Shown here one piece after another: positions 32,391 to 40,426 of a stretch of DNA of 64,000 nt. Position 1 is the first letter of the stretch, and each line of letters opens with the position of its first letter. The notes beneath the pieces are model-generated. The model saw nothing but the letters and a program-made list of their open reading frames with translations, was not told the DNA's origin and did not search any database. The position numbers were made by a program, and so were the translations under genes. Source of the DNA: Coriobacteriaceae bacterium (GTDB lineage: Bacteria; Actinomycetota; Coriobacteriia; Coriobacteriales; Coriobacteriaceae); NCBI GenBank assembly GCA_025757745.1, contig CP107217.1, positions 1,736,001-1,800,000 of the forward strand. Reading direction: 5' to 3'.

Positions 32391-33299
32391 TTACTTACGC
32401 ATCAAACCGCCGCGCTCGTCGATGGCATCCCAGAAGGCGCCGGCAAAGCGAGGATCGCTTGCAGCCATGAGGGCGTTGGTGGCCATCCAGCCAGACGGGG
32501 TACCGGTATCGTAGCCCGACAGCGGGTCGATGACGACGGCGTACATGGCCTCGCGGTCGAGCGAGCGGGCCATGGCGTCGGTCAGCTGGATCTCGCCGCC
32601 CTTACCGGCCTGCTGATCGGCCAGCAGGTCCATGACCAACGGGCTCAGCAGGTAGCGACCGACGATGTACAGGTTGGACGGAGCAGCCTCGGGAGCGGGC
32701 TTCTCGACCAGGCCGCCGATGCGCCAAACGGCACCGGGCTCGTCGTCGGCGGCATTCTCGAAGCCCTCGAGAGCGCCCACGCGATCGCCGGCGATAACGC
32801 CATAGCGGCTGACTTCCTCGGGAGCGCACGCGGCAACGGCGATAACAGAAGCGCCACCGTGCTCCTTGGAGACGGCAAGCATCTTGTCGCAGATGTCGCG
32901 GTTGGGCACAACGTAGTCGCCCAGAAGAACCAGGAAGTTCTCCCCCGCCACAGCGTCAGCGGCAGAGCGAATGGCGTGACCGAGGCCCTTGGGCTCGTAC
33001 TGATAGCGGAAGTCGACCGGCATACCGCCCGCATGGGCGACGGCGTCGGCATAAGCATCCTTGCCGCGCTCGCGCAGCAGGTTCTCGAGCGAACGATCGG
33101 GCTGGAAGTAGCTCAGCAACTCGGGCTTGCCGGGAGAGGTGACGATAATGGCGTCGTCGACCTCCTCGGGGTCGAGCGCCTCCTCGACGACGTACTGGAT
33201 GACCGGCTTGTCGAGCACCGGCAGCATCTCTTTAGGCGTGCACTTGGTGCCAGGCAGAAAACGCGTGCCAAGACCGGCGGCGGGGATGATTGCCTTCAT
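32391..33299 (-). CDS. galU: UTP--glucose-1-phosphate uridylyltransferase
   Basis: Protein of 302 residues making UDP-glucose for envelope glycans and the Leloir pathway. MKAIIPAAGLGTRFLPGTKCTPKEMLPVLDKP is the nucleotide-binding N-terminus with its GLGTR loop, and YEPKGLGHAI, LLGDYV and GEIQLTDA follow as in GalU. ATG was chosen; an in-frame TTG nine bases upstream, nearer the AAAGGA, is an alternative. It stands between rplL and rpoB with its own terminator. Confidence 0.95.
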   Translation of the reverse strand: MKAIIPAAGLGTRFLPGTKCTPKEMLPVLDKPVIQYVVEEALDPEEVDDAIIVTSPGKPELLSYFQPDRSLENLLRERGKDAYADAVAHAGGMPVDFRYQYEPKGLGHAIRSAADAVAGENFLVLLGDYVVPNRDICDKMLAVSKEHGGASVIAVAACAPEEVSRYGVIAGDRVGALEGFENAADDEPGAVWRIGGLVEKPAPEAAPSNLYIVGRYLLSPLVMDLLADQQAGKGGEIQLTDAMARSLDREAMYAVVIDPLSGYDTGTPSGWMATNALMAASDPRFAGAFWDAIDERGGLMRK

Positions 33300-33551
33300 G
33301 TTATTCAAGGATCCTTTCGCAGGCGCAGGATGCGCCCTGTGCGTGCGGCACGGCGGCCGCAGACCAAATTGCGATACTGAAGTATCTTACCGCCGGAGAC
33401 ATACGTCGCCGTAAGGCAAACGCAATTCTTCAGCAGGTCAACGCAAATTATTGCTCGAATGATGCAATTTTACGCCCCAGCGGTAACGGGATTGGCACGG
33501 CGAAGACAGCGGTGTTCTGCGTGCCGAGCAATGGGAATGAGGGGCCAAAAC

Positions 33552-33584
33552 AAAAAAGACGGGGCTCGCAATGCGAACCCCGTC
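33552..33584 (-). terminator. Intrinsic terminator after rplL
   Basis: On the minus strand AGACGGGG pairs with CCCCGTCT, with an inner TTCGCATTGCGAG loop, followed by TTTTTTG. It lies about 30 bp after the rplL stop. Confidence 0.88.
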
Positions 33585-33612
33585 TGCAAAGAAATCTGAC
33601 GAGAAAGCCTGA

Positions 33613-33990
33613 TTACTTGAGGGTGACAGCAGCGCCAGCAGCCTCGAGCTTCTCCTTGGCAGCCTCGGCGTCCTCCTTCTTGGCACCCTCGAGAACAGCC
33701 TTGGGAGCGCCCTCGACGACCTCCTTGGCCTCCTTCAGGCCAAGGTTGGTGAGCTCACGGACGGCCTTGATGACCTGGATCTTGTTGTCGCCGAAGCCCT
33801 CGAGCACGACGTCAAACTCGGTCTTCTCCTCGGCCTCAGCAGCGCCAGCAGCGGGAGCGGCGACAACAGCGGCAGGAGCAGCGGCGGAAACGCCGAAGGT
33901 GTCCTCGATAGCCTTAACGAGCTCGGAAGCCTCGAGAAGGGTCATTTCCTTAAGAGCATCGATGATCTCATCGGTGGTAAGCTTAGCCAT
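33613..33990 (-). CDS. rplL: 50S ribosomal protein L7/L12
   Basis: Protein of 125 residues forming the mobile stalk that recruits translational GTPases. The N-terminal dimerisation domain (MAKLTTDEIIDALKEMTLLEASELV), an Ala-rich hinge and the C-terminal domain (EFDVVLEGFGDNKIQVIKAVRELTNLGLKEAKEVVE) are clear. The ATG before AKLTTDEI was chosen over upstream in-frame codons. About 100 bp separates it from rplJ. Confidence 0.97.
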   Translation of the reverse strand: MAKLTTDEIIDALKEMTLLEASELVKAIEDTFGVSAAAPAAVVAAPAAGAAEAEEKTEFDVVLEGFGDNKIQVIKAVRELTNLGLKEAKEVVEGAPKAVLEGAKKEDAEAAKEKLEAAGAAVTLK

Positions 33991-34092
33991 TTCTAAGTCC
34001 TTTCGGTTTCCGTGTCTGTGCACGGAGATCAGTTAAAACACGGCGCGAATGCGCCAGGGGTGCGGCGTTGCCGCCGCGGGTGAAAACAGCGA

Positions 34093-34614
34093 CTAGGCTG
34101 CCTTCTGCTCGGAGACCTGCTGGATCGAACGAGCGAGACCAGAGGAAACGCCGTTGACGCAGACAGCGATGTCGCGAGCGAAACCGGAGATGAGACCGGC
34201 GATCTGGCCGAGAAGCTGGTCCTTGGTGGGCAGCTCGGCGATAGCCTTAACATCATCAGCGGAAACGGCCTTGCCGTCGGAGATACCGCCCTTGATCTCA
34301 AGGACGCCCTTGGACTTAGCGGAGAAGTCCTTAAGGGTCTTAGCGGCCTCGACCGGCTCGGTCTCGTAGAACACATAAGCGACGGGGCCGGCGAGGATCT
34401 CGTCGAGCTCGGGCTGCTCCTGGTTCTTGAGAGCGATCTTGACCAGGTTGTTCTTGTAGACCTTCATCTCGGCGCCGCACTCGCGAAGCTGATGACGCAG
34501 CTCCTGAGCCTGCTTAACCGTCAGACCGTTGTAGTTGACGACGAACAGACCGGCGTTCTCGGCGATACGGGACTCGATCTCTGCAACCTTGTCGATTTTG
34601 TACTGCTGGGGCAT
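34093..34614 (-). CDS. rplJ: 50S ribosomal protein L10
   Basis: Protein of 173 residues that anchors L7/L12 dimers on the ribosome. MPQQYKIDKVAEIESR, VVNYNGLTVKQAQELR and KVYKNNLVKIAL are typical. In many bacteria the L10-L12 complex represses its own mRNA through the leader. A leader hairpin followed by a T-rich run (34679-34716) is present upstream. It is preceded by AGGAGGTGTAATTC. Confidence 0.96.
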   Translation of the reverse strand: MPQQYKIDKVAEIESRIAENAGLFVVNYNGLTVKQAQELRHQLRECGAEMKVYKNNLVKIALKNQEQPELDEILAGPVAYVFYETEPVEAAKTLKDFSAKSKGVLEIKGGISDGKAVSADDVKAIAELPTKDQLLGQIAGLISGFARDIAVCVNGVSSGLARSIQQVSEQKAA

Positions 34615-34678
34615 GAATTACACCTCCTCGAATTCTTTCCGGGCACGGTCCGCCACAAGGACGTGACGGGGGCATGTC

Positions 34679-34716
34679 CAAAAAGAAAGCCCCCGCGCTG
34701 CATGAGCGACGGGGGC
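34679..34716 (-). promoter_or_regulatory. L10 leader attenuator-like hairpin
   Basis: On the minus strand GCCCCCG pairs with CGGGGGC (34689-34716) and is followed by TTTCTTTTT, a terminator shape inside the rplJ leader. GCCCCCGTC is repeated just downstream (34667-34675), so the two copies could compete for the CGGGGGC strand, giving alternative structures. This fits the L10-leader type of autoregulation; the assignment is inferred from position and shape. Confidence 0.65.
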
Positions 34717-34830
34717 GAGAAGACATATCTACTCGACCACCTCGGCTGGCGGGATATCCCATTAAGCTCGCGGGCAATGCCCGTTTGCACCGGCTGTCTC
34801 TGGCAGCGGATTCGTGCGTGAACCGAAAGT

Positions 34831-34859
34831 ATTATGGCGGGGACCCCGGCATCGGTCAA
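34831..34859 (-). promoter_or_regulatory. Promoter of rplJ-rplL
   Basis: On the minus strand TTGACC (34854-34859), a 17-bp spacer and CATAAT (34831-34836). The outer arm of fold-back element E3 starts inside the -35 hexamer. The leader would be about 210 nt long. Confidence 0.75.
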
Positions 34860-35060
34860 CGGAAAACCGGGCTGCACACAATTCCACCATCCGGCCGCGC
34901 CGCCGAAGGCCGGGCGCAAGGTTTTCGCTCGGTCAGGTCCTGGGCTCGCTCGGAAAGCACATTAAGTGCTTTCCGGCTCGTGCGGAATCTACGAAAACCT
35001 TGCGCCTGGCCTTCGGCGGCGCGGCCTGCATCAACTATGGGGCAGCCCGGTTTTCCGTTG
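34857..35060. repeat. Fold-back element E3, nested arms
   Basis: Outer arms 34857-34875 and 35042-35060 are perfectly complementary over 19 bp. Inner arms of about 36 bp (34891-34927 and 34991-35028) pair with one or two mismatches. The centre resembles E1 and E2 but the hairpin reads GGAAAGCAC/GTGCTTTCC, a paired change relative to GGAGAGCAC/GTGCTCTCC. The loop ATTAA and the flank GGCTCGTGCGGAA are kept. Confidence 0.88.
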
Positions 35061-35120
35061 GCCGGCGCGCCCGACTCATAATGCTTGGGTCGGTGGGCTG
35101 ATGTGTTGCATCCCTGAGGG

Positions 35121-36257
35121 CTACAGGGTTGAAATGAAGGTGGACAGGCGGGTTAAGCCTTCGTCCAGGTTTTCGTCGCTTACGCAGTAGCTTAGGCGGA
35201 TGTGGCCTTCGGTGCCGAAACAGTCGCCCGGGACTAGGGCTACGTTGGCTTCTTTGATGGCTTTGATGCAGAAGTCTTCGCTTGTTAGGCCGAATTGTTT
35301 GATGCTCGGGAAAGCGTAGAAGGCGCCGGCTGGTTCCACTACGTCGAGGCCCATGTTATTAAGGGATGCGAGCACGCGTTCGCGGCGGGCTCGGTAGACT
35401 TTGAGCATGGGGGTTGGGTCGACGGTCAGGGCTCGGGCCGCGGCGTCCATCTCAAAGGAGACGGCGCTCGATACTAAGTATTGGTGGGCCTTTGCGATCT
35501 CGGCGATGACGGGGGCTGCGGCTGCGAGCCAACCCAGACGCCAGCCGGTCATAGCCCATGGTTTGGAGAAGCTCTCGATGACCACCGTCTGCTCGCGTAG
35601 CTCCGGGTGGCGCTGGGCAAATCGCTCGTAGCCGTCCACGTAGACCAGGCGGTTATATACGTCGTCGCAGACCACGTAGATGCCCGCCTGCTCCGCCACG
35701 TGTGCCACGGCGTCGAGCGATGCCGCGTCGAGGATGCAACCCGTGGGATTGTTGGGCGAGCAGATGACGATAGCCTTGGTCGCCGGGGTCACACAGGCAC
35801 GAAGTGCGTCCTCGTCAATCTGGAATTGCGCAGGCTCCGTATCCAAAAAGACCGCTTTGGCGTGGTTGGCCACGACGATGCTTTCGTACAGGCCAAAAGC
35901 CGGCGTGGGGATAATGACCTCGTCGCCAGGGTTGAGCATGGCCATAAACGTGGCCGACAGGGCCTCGGTCGCGCCGTCGGTCAGGATGACCTCGTCGGCC
36001 GAAAACGTAAGGCCCGCATCCCCCATGTAGGCAGACAGCGCCTCGCGCAGGGCGGGGCGACCGTTGTTGGGCGGATAGTGTGTGTTGCCGCGGTCCAACG
36101 AAGCGGTCACCTCGGCGCTAATCACATCGGGCGTGGGAAAATCGGGCTCGCCAAGCGCGAGCGCAATGCATCCCGGGTGCTGGGCAGCGAGCGCGTTAAT
36201 CCGACGGATGCCGGAGGGCTTGAGCGTGGCAAGCGAGGTATTCATGGGCAGACGCAT
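35121..36257 (-). CDS. Pyridoxal phosphate-dependent aminotransferase, class I/II
   Basis: Protein of 378 residues of aminotransferase fold type I. The PLP lysine is in ESFSKPWAMTGWRLGW, the ring-binding region in CSPNNPTGC and YVVCDDVYNRL, and the carboxylate-binding arginine in GHIRLSYCVS. Aspartate, aromatic amino acid or methionine transamination are all plausible; the substrate cannot be read by eye. AAAGGA precedes the start by six bases. Confidence 0.9.
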   Translation of the reverse strand: MRLPMNTSLATLKPSGIRRINALAAQHPGCIALALGEPDFPTPDVISAEVTASLDRGNTHYPPNNGRPALREALSAYMGDAGLTFSADEVILTDGATEALSATFMAMLNPGDEVIIPTPAFGLYESIVVANHAKAVFLDTEPAQFQIDEDALRACVTPATKAIVICSPNNPTGCILDAASLDAVAHVAEQAGIYVVCDDVYNRLVYVDGYERFAQRHPELREQTVVIESFSKPWAMTGWRLGWLAAAAPVIAEIAKAHQYLVSSAVSFEMDAAARALTVDPTPMLKVYRARRERVLASLNNMGLDVVEPAGAFYAFPSIKQFGLTSEDFCIKAIKEANVALVPGDCFGTEGHIRLSYCVSDENLDEGLTRLSTFISTL

Positions 36258-36350
36258 GGCGTTCCTTTCGTAAGGGTTGCACTAGGATAGCGCGGCGGAG
36301 CGCCGTCAGACGGTGTAACCTAAACGGAAACCAACCGGAAAGGAGGCGGC

Positions 36351-37010
36351 ATGGAGACGACCACACGCGGCGATGTACCAAAAACGTTGCGAACCATTGC
36401 GTATATCAGCATTCCCGATAGCGCCGATCTTGAGTTTTTGCTCTGGGATCTGCAGGATGCCATCGCCGCCTATACTCAGCTTTCTGGCACCACGCTCCCC
36501 CGCCCGATCGATTTGGAAGCGGATGATGCCGGTGCAGTCGATGGCATCGTGCTGGCCATTGAAGATGTGGCTGACGATGAGACGTTGACAGCTATCGAGC
36601 AGGCGCTTGAGCGCTTTGGCGGTACGGGAACGCGCGTCTATGCCGCGATTCGAGCCGCGCAAGAGGGCGCTAAGCAGGCGCGCGGGACCGCCGTTCGTCT
36701 GCACGAGGCATGTGAGCGCCATGACCAATTGTGGTGTGGCGGCGTTGTCGTCTGTGCCGGCAGCGGTATTGCGGCGCTTCGCCATTCCCCACGCATGGGC
36801 CTCTTGCGCCGACCATTTTCGGAAGCGATGGATAAGCTTGTGGGCGCTGTGCGCATGGGATGCTCCATTGAGCATGCGCAGCGACTTGGCGGCGGCAATG
36901 CCGTCAACGTCAACGTCGACGGCATGATTTGCGCCGAGCCAGCCGTGCCCGCGCCGATCTGGCGAGGCGTTCTGAAACGTCTGGGCGCCCATGCTCAGTC
37001 AAATATCTAA
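36351..37010 (+). CDS. Conserved-looking protein of unknown function
   Basis: Protein of 219 residues, soluble, not recognised. It opens METTTRGDVPKTLRTIAYIS after GGAGGCGGC. Features are an acidic central stretch (EADDAGAVDGIVLAIEDVADDE), a glycine/valine patch GGVVVCAGSGIAALRHSPRMGLLRRPFSEAMDKLVGA and a repeat-like GGGNAVNVNVDG near the end. Base composition matches its neighbours. Convergent with the glycosylase gene, with one base between the stop codons. The FSEAMDKLVGA part loosely recalls flavodoxin-like proteins, but I do not assign this. Confidence 0.75.
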   Translation: METTTRGDVPKTLRTIAYISIPDSADLEFLLWDLQDAIAAYTQLSGTTLPRPIDLEADDAGAVDGIVLAIEDVADDETLTAIEQALERFGGTGTRVYAAIRAAQEGAKQARGTAVRLHEACERHDQLWCGGVVVCAGSGIAALRHSPRMGLLRRPFSEAMDKLVGAVRMGCSIEHAQRLGGGNAVNVNVDGMICAEPAVPAPIWRGVLKRLGAHAQSNI

Positions 37011-37011
37011 A

Positions 37012-37575
37012 TTAGAGAGCGGCCCAGTCAGCGGCTTCGTGCCAGCACTCAACAAGGCGCTCCAGACGCCAAGCCGCGTTAGCGGGACTAGTTGACGGCA
37101 ATACGACAGCGGCCAGACCCGTCCGCTCCTGTAGATAGCGCTTATAGAGGCGCCCCGCCGTACCACCGTTGCATATCACCTGCTCAATGGGAGCTGCACC
37201 GGTAATGCGCTCGACATGCGCCGGAACGACGTTTTTGATGCTCGCGTCGCTTGAGCCCTTGATGTCGCAGCTCTCGATCACGTCCCACAGGGCCACACCG
37301 CCGTTGAGCAGCATGGATCGCTTGGCGGCAATCGAGGCGTCGAGCGTCGCAGGCTCGCTGTCCGCCAAAAGGTCGCCCTCGTTGGGCGGCACGGGCACAC
37401 CGAGGCACGCGGCCATCACGCGCCAAAAGCGATTCTGGGGGTTGCCGTAATAAAAATCATTGGCACGCGAAAGTACCGAGGGAAACGACCCCAGCACCAA
37501 AACGCGCGAGTGCTCGTCAAACACGGGTTCAAACCCATGCTCAATATGTTGATAGCCCTCGTCGGACGCAGCCAT
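37012..37575 (-). CDS. DNA glycosylase of the uracil-DNA glycosylase superfamily (family 6 type)
   Basis: Protein of 187 residues. LVLGSFPSVLSRANDFYYGNP followed by QNRFWRVM is the motif I region of hypoxanthine/uracil DNA glycosylases that remove deaminated bases, and LPSTSPANA near the C-terminus is the second active-site motif. In family 6 the catalytic asparagine lies in the HPRN/NPQN position, matched by NPQN here. Preference for deoxyinosine over uracil is inferred from the family only. Confidence 0.83.
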   Translation of the reverse strand: MAASDEGYQHIEHGFEPVFDEHSRVLVLGSFPSVLSRANDFYYGNPQNRFWRVMAACLGVPVPPNEGDLLADSEPATLDASIAAKRSMLLNGGVALWDVIESCDIKGSSDASIKNVVPAHVERITGAAPIEQVICNGGTAGRLYKRYLQERTGLAAVVLPSTSPANAAWRLERLVECWHEAADWAAL

Positions 37576-37578
37576 GAT

Positions 37579-38955
37579 CTAGGCCCTCAACAGATAGCGC
37601 ACCTCGTAGGGTGCAAGCTCGAGGGTACCCGTCAGCTCGACCGTGGGCACGCCGTCGGCAAGCAGGTCGACAAAGGACCCGTTGAGCTCACCGGCGCCAA
37701 AGGTGTAAGGCTCGTCCACGGCATTAACCGCCACGAGCACCGTCGCGTCGTCGCAGGCGCGCTCGAACAGCAGTTGTTTGTTCTGGATCACCACGTTGCG
37801 ATAGGCACCGTAGTTGAGGGCGCGAGCCGCCGCGTCGTCGGCCGAGCGAAGGTGAGTCAGCTGCGTGATGAACGCCGTCAGCTCGTTGGGCGCAGGCTCA
37901 TCGAGCGCAGGACGTAGCGCCCAGTCGCCATCGGGGCCGCCCTTTTCACCAACAATTCCCCACTCGCTGCCATAGTAGACGCACGGGATGCCCGGCATGC
38001 CAAAGAGCATGCCATAAGCGGGGCGCAGGCACGACTTGTCGGTGAGGATGCTTGCCAGGCGCGGCACATCGTGGTTGTCGACAAACGACAGCAGGTGCTT
38101 GCCGCGATAAATGCACCACGGGTCACCGCCAAACTGGCGATGAAGCGAATGGGCAATCTCGAACATGTTGACCGAGTTAAAGCTGGAGTACAGGCCCTTG
38201 TAGCACTCGTAGTTGGTGCAGGAGTCGAGCATCTCGTCGTTGACAATCTGGTTGTAGTCGCCGTGGAGCGTCTCGCCGATCAGCACAAAATCGGGCTTGA
38301 GCTCACGGGTAAAGTCGTGCAGACGACGCATGAAGTCGCGGTCGAGCATATAGGCAACATCCAGGCGCAGGCCGTCGACGCCGAAGACCTCGGCCCAGCG
38401 GCGCACGGACTCGAGCAGGTAATCGACAACGGCGGGGTTTTGCAGGTTGAGCTTCACAAGCTCAAAATGGCCCTCCCAGCCCTCGTACCAAAAGCCGTCG
38501 CCGTAGCACGAGTCACCGTCAAAGCTGATGTGAAACCAGTCCTTGTAGGGCGAGTCCCACTTGCGCTCCCACACATCACGGAAGGCCCAAAAGCCGCGAC
38601 CGACGTGGTTGAAGACGGCATCGAGCAACACGCGGATGCCATGGTCGTGCAGCGTCTCGCACACGGCGGCAAAGTCGGCATCCCCACCCAGGCGACGGTC
38701 GATGTGGCGCAGGCTGCGCGTATCGTAACCGTGGCTATCAGATTCGAGCGGCGGGTTGATGAGCACAGCGCCAATACCGAGTTCTTGCAGGTAGTCGGCC
38801 CATTGGGCGATTTTCATGATGGGCGCATCGGGGTTGGGCGCGGCGTTGGCAGCCTGGGCAAACTCATCCTCGGCAACGGGCGCGGCGTTTTCGCGCGGAG
38901 CCCCGCAAAAGCCCAGCGGATAGATCTGATAGAACGTCGTCTCGTATGCCCACAT
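37579..38955 (-). CDS. GH13 alpha-amylase family glycosidase
   Basis: Protein of 458 residues with a (beta/alpha)8 catalytic barrel. The four GH13 regions are present: DAVFNHV, GLRLDVAYM (nucleophile Asp), VLIGETLHG (acid/base Glu) and FVDNHDVPR (transition-state Asp). No signal peptide, so it acts inside the cell, probably on maltodextrin or a similar alpha-glucan. The ATG chosen lies six bases after GGGAGG. A large palindrome at 39030-39092 separates it from the upstream exporter gene. Confidence 0.92.
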   Translation of the reverse strand: MWAYETTFYQIYPLGFCGAPRENAAPVAEDEFAQAANAAPNPDAPIMKIAQWADYLQELGIGAVLINPPLESDSHGYDTRSLRHIDRRLGGDADFAAVCETLHDHGIRVLLDAVFNHVGRGFWAFRDVWERKWDSPYKDWFHISFDGDSCYGDGFWYEGWEGHFELVKLNLQNPAVVDYLLESVRRWAEVFGVDGLRLDVAYMLDRDFMRRLHDFTRELKPDFVLIGETLHGDYNQIVNDEMLDSCTNYECYKGLYSSFNSVNMFEIAHSLHRQFGGDPWCIYRGKHLLSFVDNHDVPRLASILTDKSCLRPAYGMLFGMPGIPCVYYGSEWGIVGEKGGPDGDWALRPALDEPAPNELTAFITQLTHLRSADDAAARALNYGAYRNVVIQNKQLLFERACDDATVLVAVNAVDEPYTFGAGELNGSFVDLLADGVPTVELTGTLELAPYEVRYLLRA

Positions 38956-39029
38956 AAGCAACCTCCCGGTAAGCTCAACACAACGACATTCATTGTATGC
39001 CCGGCTTGTATCCTCTTCCCCAAAATAAA

Positions 39030-39092
39030 TTGCGGTGGAATAGTTCCTGTTTGGGCCTTCAGAGGCCTTAAACAGGAACTATTCCACCGCAA
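39030..39092. terminator. 63-bp palindrome, probable terminator of the MFS gene
   Basis: Arms 39030-39052 and 39070-39092 are perfectly complementary over 23 bp; the 17-nt loop itself holds GGCCT/AGGCC. On the minus strand TTTATTTT follows, 18 bp after the MFS stop codon. The arms are far longer than needed for termination, so a mobile or repeated palindrome may have been recruited. Confidence 0.75.
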
Positions 39093-39109
39093 CTGATGAG
39101 GGAACGTGA

Positions 39110-40306
39110 TTAGGCGACGGGCTTGGCGCGGCGGATGGCCGGGAACATCACCGTGATGGCGAGGATGACGCCCGCGACCGCAATCGCGCCGCCTGCATAG
39201 CCGATCCAGGCGATACCGGGGCCCGACACCACAGCGCCGCCGATCGCCGTGCCGGTGCCGATGCCCAGGTTAAACAGGCCCGAGAAGATAGACATGGCGA
39301 CAGCCGACGAATCCGCCGGCGTGTTCTTGATGAGCTCGGCCTGGAACGCCACATTGAAGGCCGTGGCGCAGCAGCCCCATAGCGCGCAAACAGCGAGAAC
39401 CGCAGCGAGCGACGATGCGGCCGGACCCATAAGCAGCAGGGCCGCCGGCACGCCGGAGAGCATAATAGCCAAGAACGGGAAGCGATGCCCATCGAACAGG
39501 CGGCCAAACAGCCAGCTTCCGAGCAGACCAGAGCAGCCAAACGCCGTCAGCGTCATGGTGATGGCGCCCGCGTCGACGTGCGCGACCTGTGCCAGGAAGG
39601 GCTCGATATAGCTGTAACCCGCGTAGTAGCCGGTCGCCATAAAAACCGTGACCGCGTAGAGCGCGATCAGGAGCGGGTTCTTGAGCAGCTCGGGCAACTG
39701 TTTGACGGTAAAGCGCTCGCCCGCCGGCATGGCCGGAAACACGGTCGCCTGGTAGACGACCGCGATGGCCGAGAGGACCCCGACCACGGCAAACGTCATG
39801 CGCCAGCCCACGGCCAAGCCAATAGCGCGACCGAGGGGCAGACCAAAGATCTGCGCGATGGACGAGCCCGTAGCGATCATGCTGATGGCGAGCGCCCCGT
39901 CGCGAGTGTCGACCAGGCGCGAGGCCATAATCGAAGCGACCGACCAGAACACGGCATGTGCGCAAGCGACCACCAGGCGCGCACAGACCAGGATGGGATA
40001 AGTCGGCGCCACAGCGGACAGAAACTGGCCCAGCGAAAACACGGCCAGCACGCCCAGCAACATCCGCTTGAACTCAAAGCGCGAAGCGAACACCATGAGC
40101 GGCAGCGACAGCAGCATGACGCCCCAGGCATAGACCGAGATCATGATGCCGGCTTGGGACTCGGTGAGCGAGAACGACGCGGCGATGTCAGTCAAAAGAC
40201 CGATGGGCATAAACTCCGACGTGTTGAACACGAAGGCGCAGCAGGTGAGTCCGATGAGCGGGAGCCACTGCTTGAGCGTGATGCCGTCTTGCCTTGCCTG
40301 AGTCAT
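39110..40306 (-). CDS. MFS exporter, SotB-like
   Basis: Protein of 398 residues with twelve predicted membrane helices. The N-terminal CCAFVFNTSEFMPIGLL stretch and RFEFKRMLLG loop resemble the sugar/drug efflux proteins of the SotB/YdeA type, which export arabinose or other small molecules. ATG was chosen with GGAG nine bases upstream. An obvious promoter lies at 40340-40368. Substrate unknown. Confidence 0.85.
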   Translation of the reverse strand: MTQARQDGITLKQWLPLIGLTCCAFVFNTSEFMPIGLLTDIAASFSLTESQAGIMISVYAWGVMLLSLPLMVFASRFEFKRMLLGVLAVFSLGQFLSAVAPTYPILVCARLVVACAHAVFWSVASIMASRLVDTRDGALAISMIATGSSIAQIFGLPLGRAIGLAVGWRMTFAVVGVLSAIAVVYQATVFPAMPAGERFTVKQLPELLKNPLLIALYAVTVFMATGYYAGYSYIEPFLAQVAHVDAGAITMTLTAFGCSGLLGSWLFGRLFDGHRFPFLAIMLSGVPAALLLMGPAASSLAAVLAVCALWGCCATAFNVAFQAELIKNTPADSSAVAMSIFSGLFNLGIGTGTAIGGAVVSGPGIAWIGYAGGAIAVAGVILAITVMFPAIRRAKPVA

Positions 40307-40339
40307 ATATAACGTCTCCAATCGTTTTGAGCGGAGGCG

Positions 40340-40368
40340 ATTATATAGCAACGGCCCGCATCCGTCAG
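40340..40368 (-). promoter_or_regulatory. Promoter of the MFS exporter
   Basis: On the minus strand CTGACG (40363-40368), a 17-bp spacer and TATAAT (40340-40345), about 30 bp upstream of the start codon. A GGCCCCGCATC...GATGCGGGCC hairpin overlaps the -35 side. Confidence 0.75.
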
Positions 40369-40426
40369 CAACAGATGCGGGGCCGAAAACAATTCGATAC
40401 ACAGAGGTTGCGCCGTCAATAAATAA

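Larger units (their letters stand above)
34615..35120. other. Leader, promoter and fold-back element upstream of rplJ
   Basis: About 505 bp without genes between rplJ and the aminotransferase. It contains the leader attenuator (34679-34716), promoter (34831-34859) and fold-back element E3 (34857-35060). Nothing else was recognised in the last 60 bp. Confidence 0.8.
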
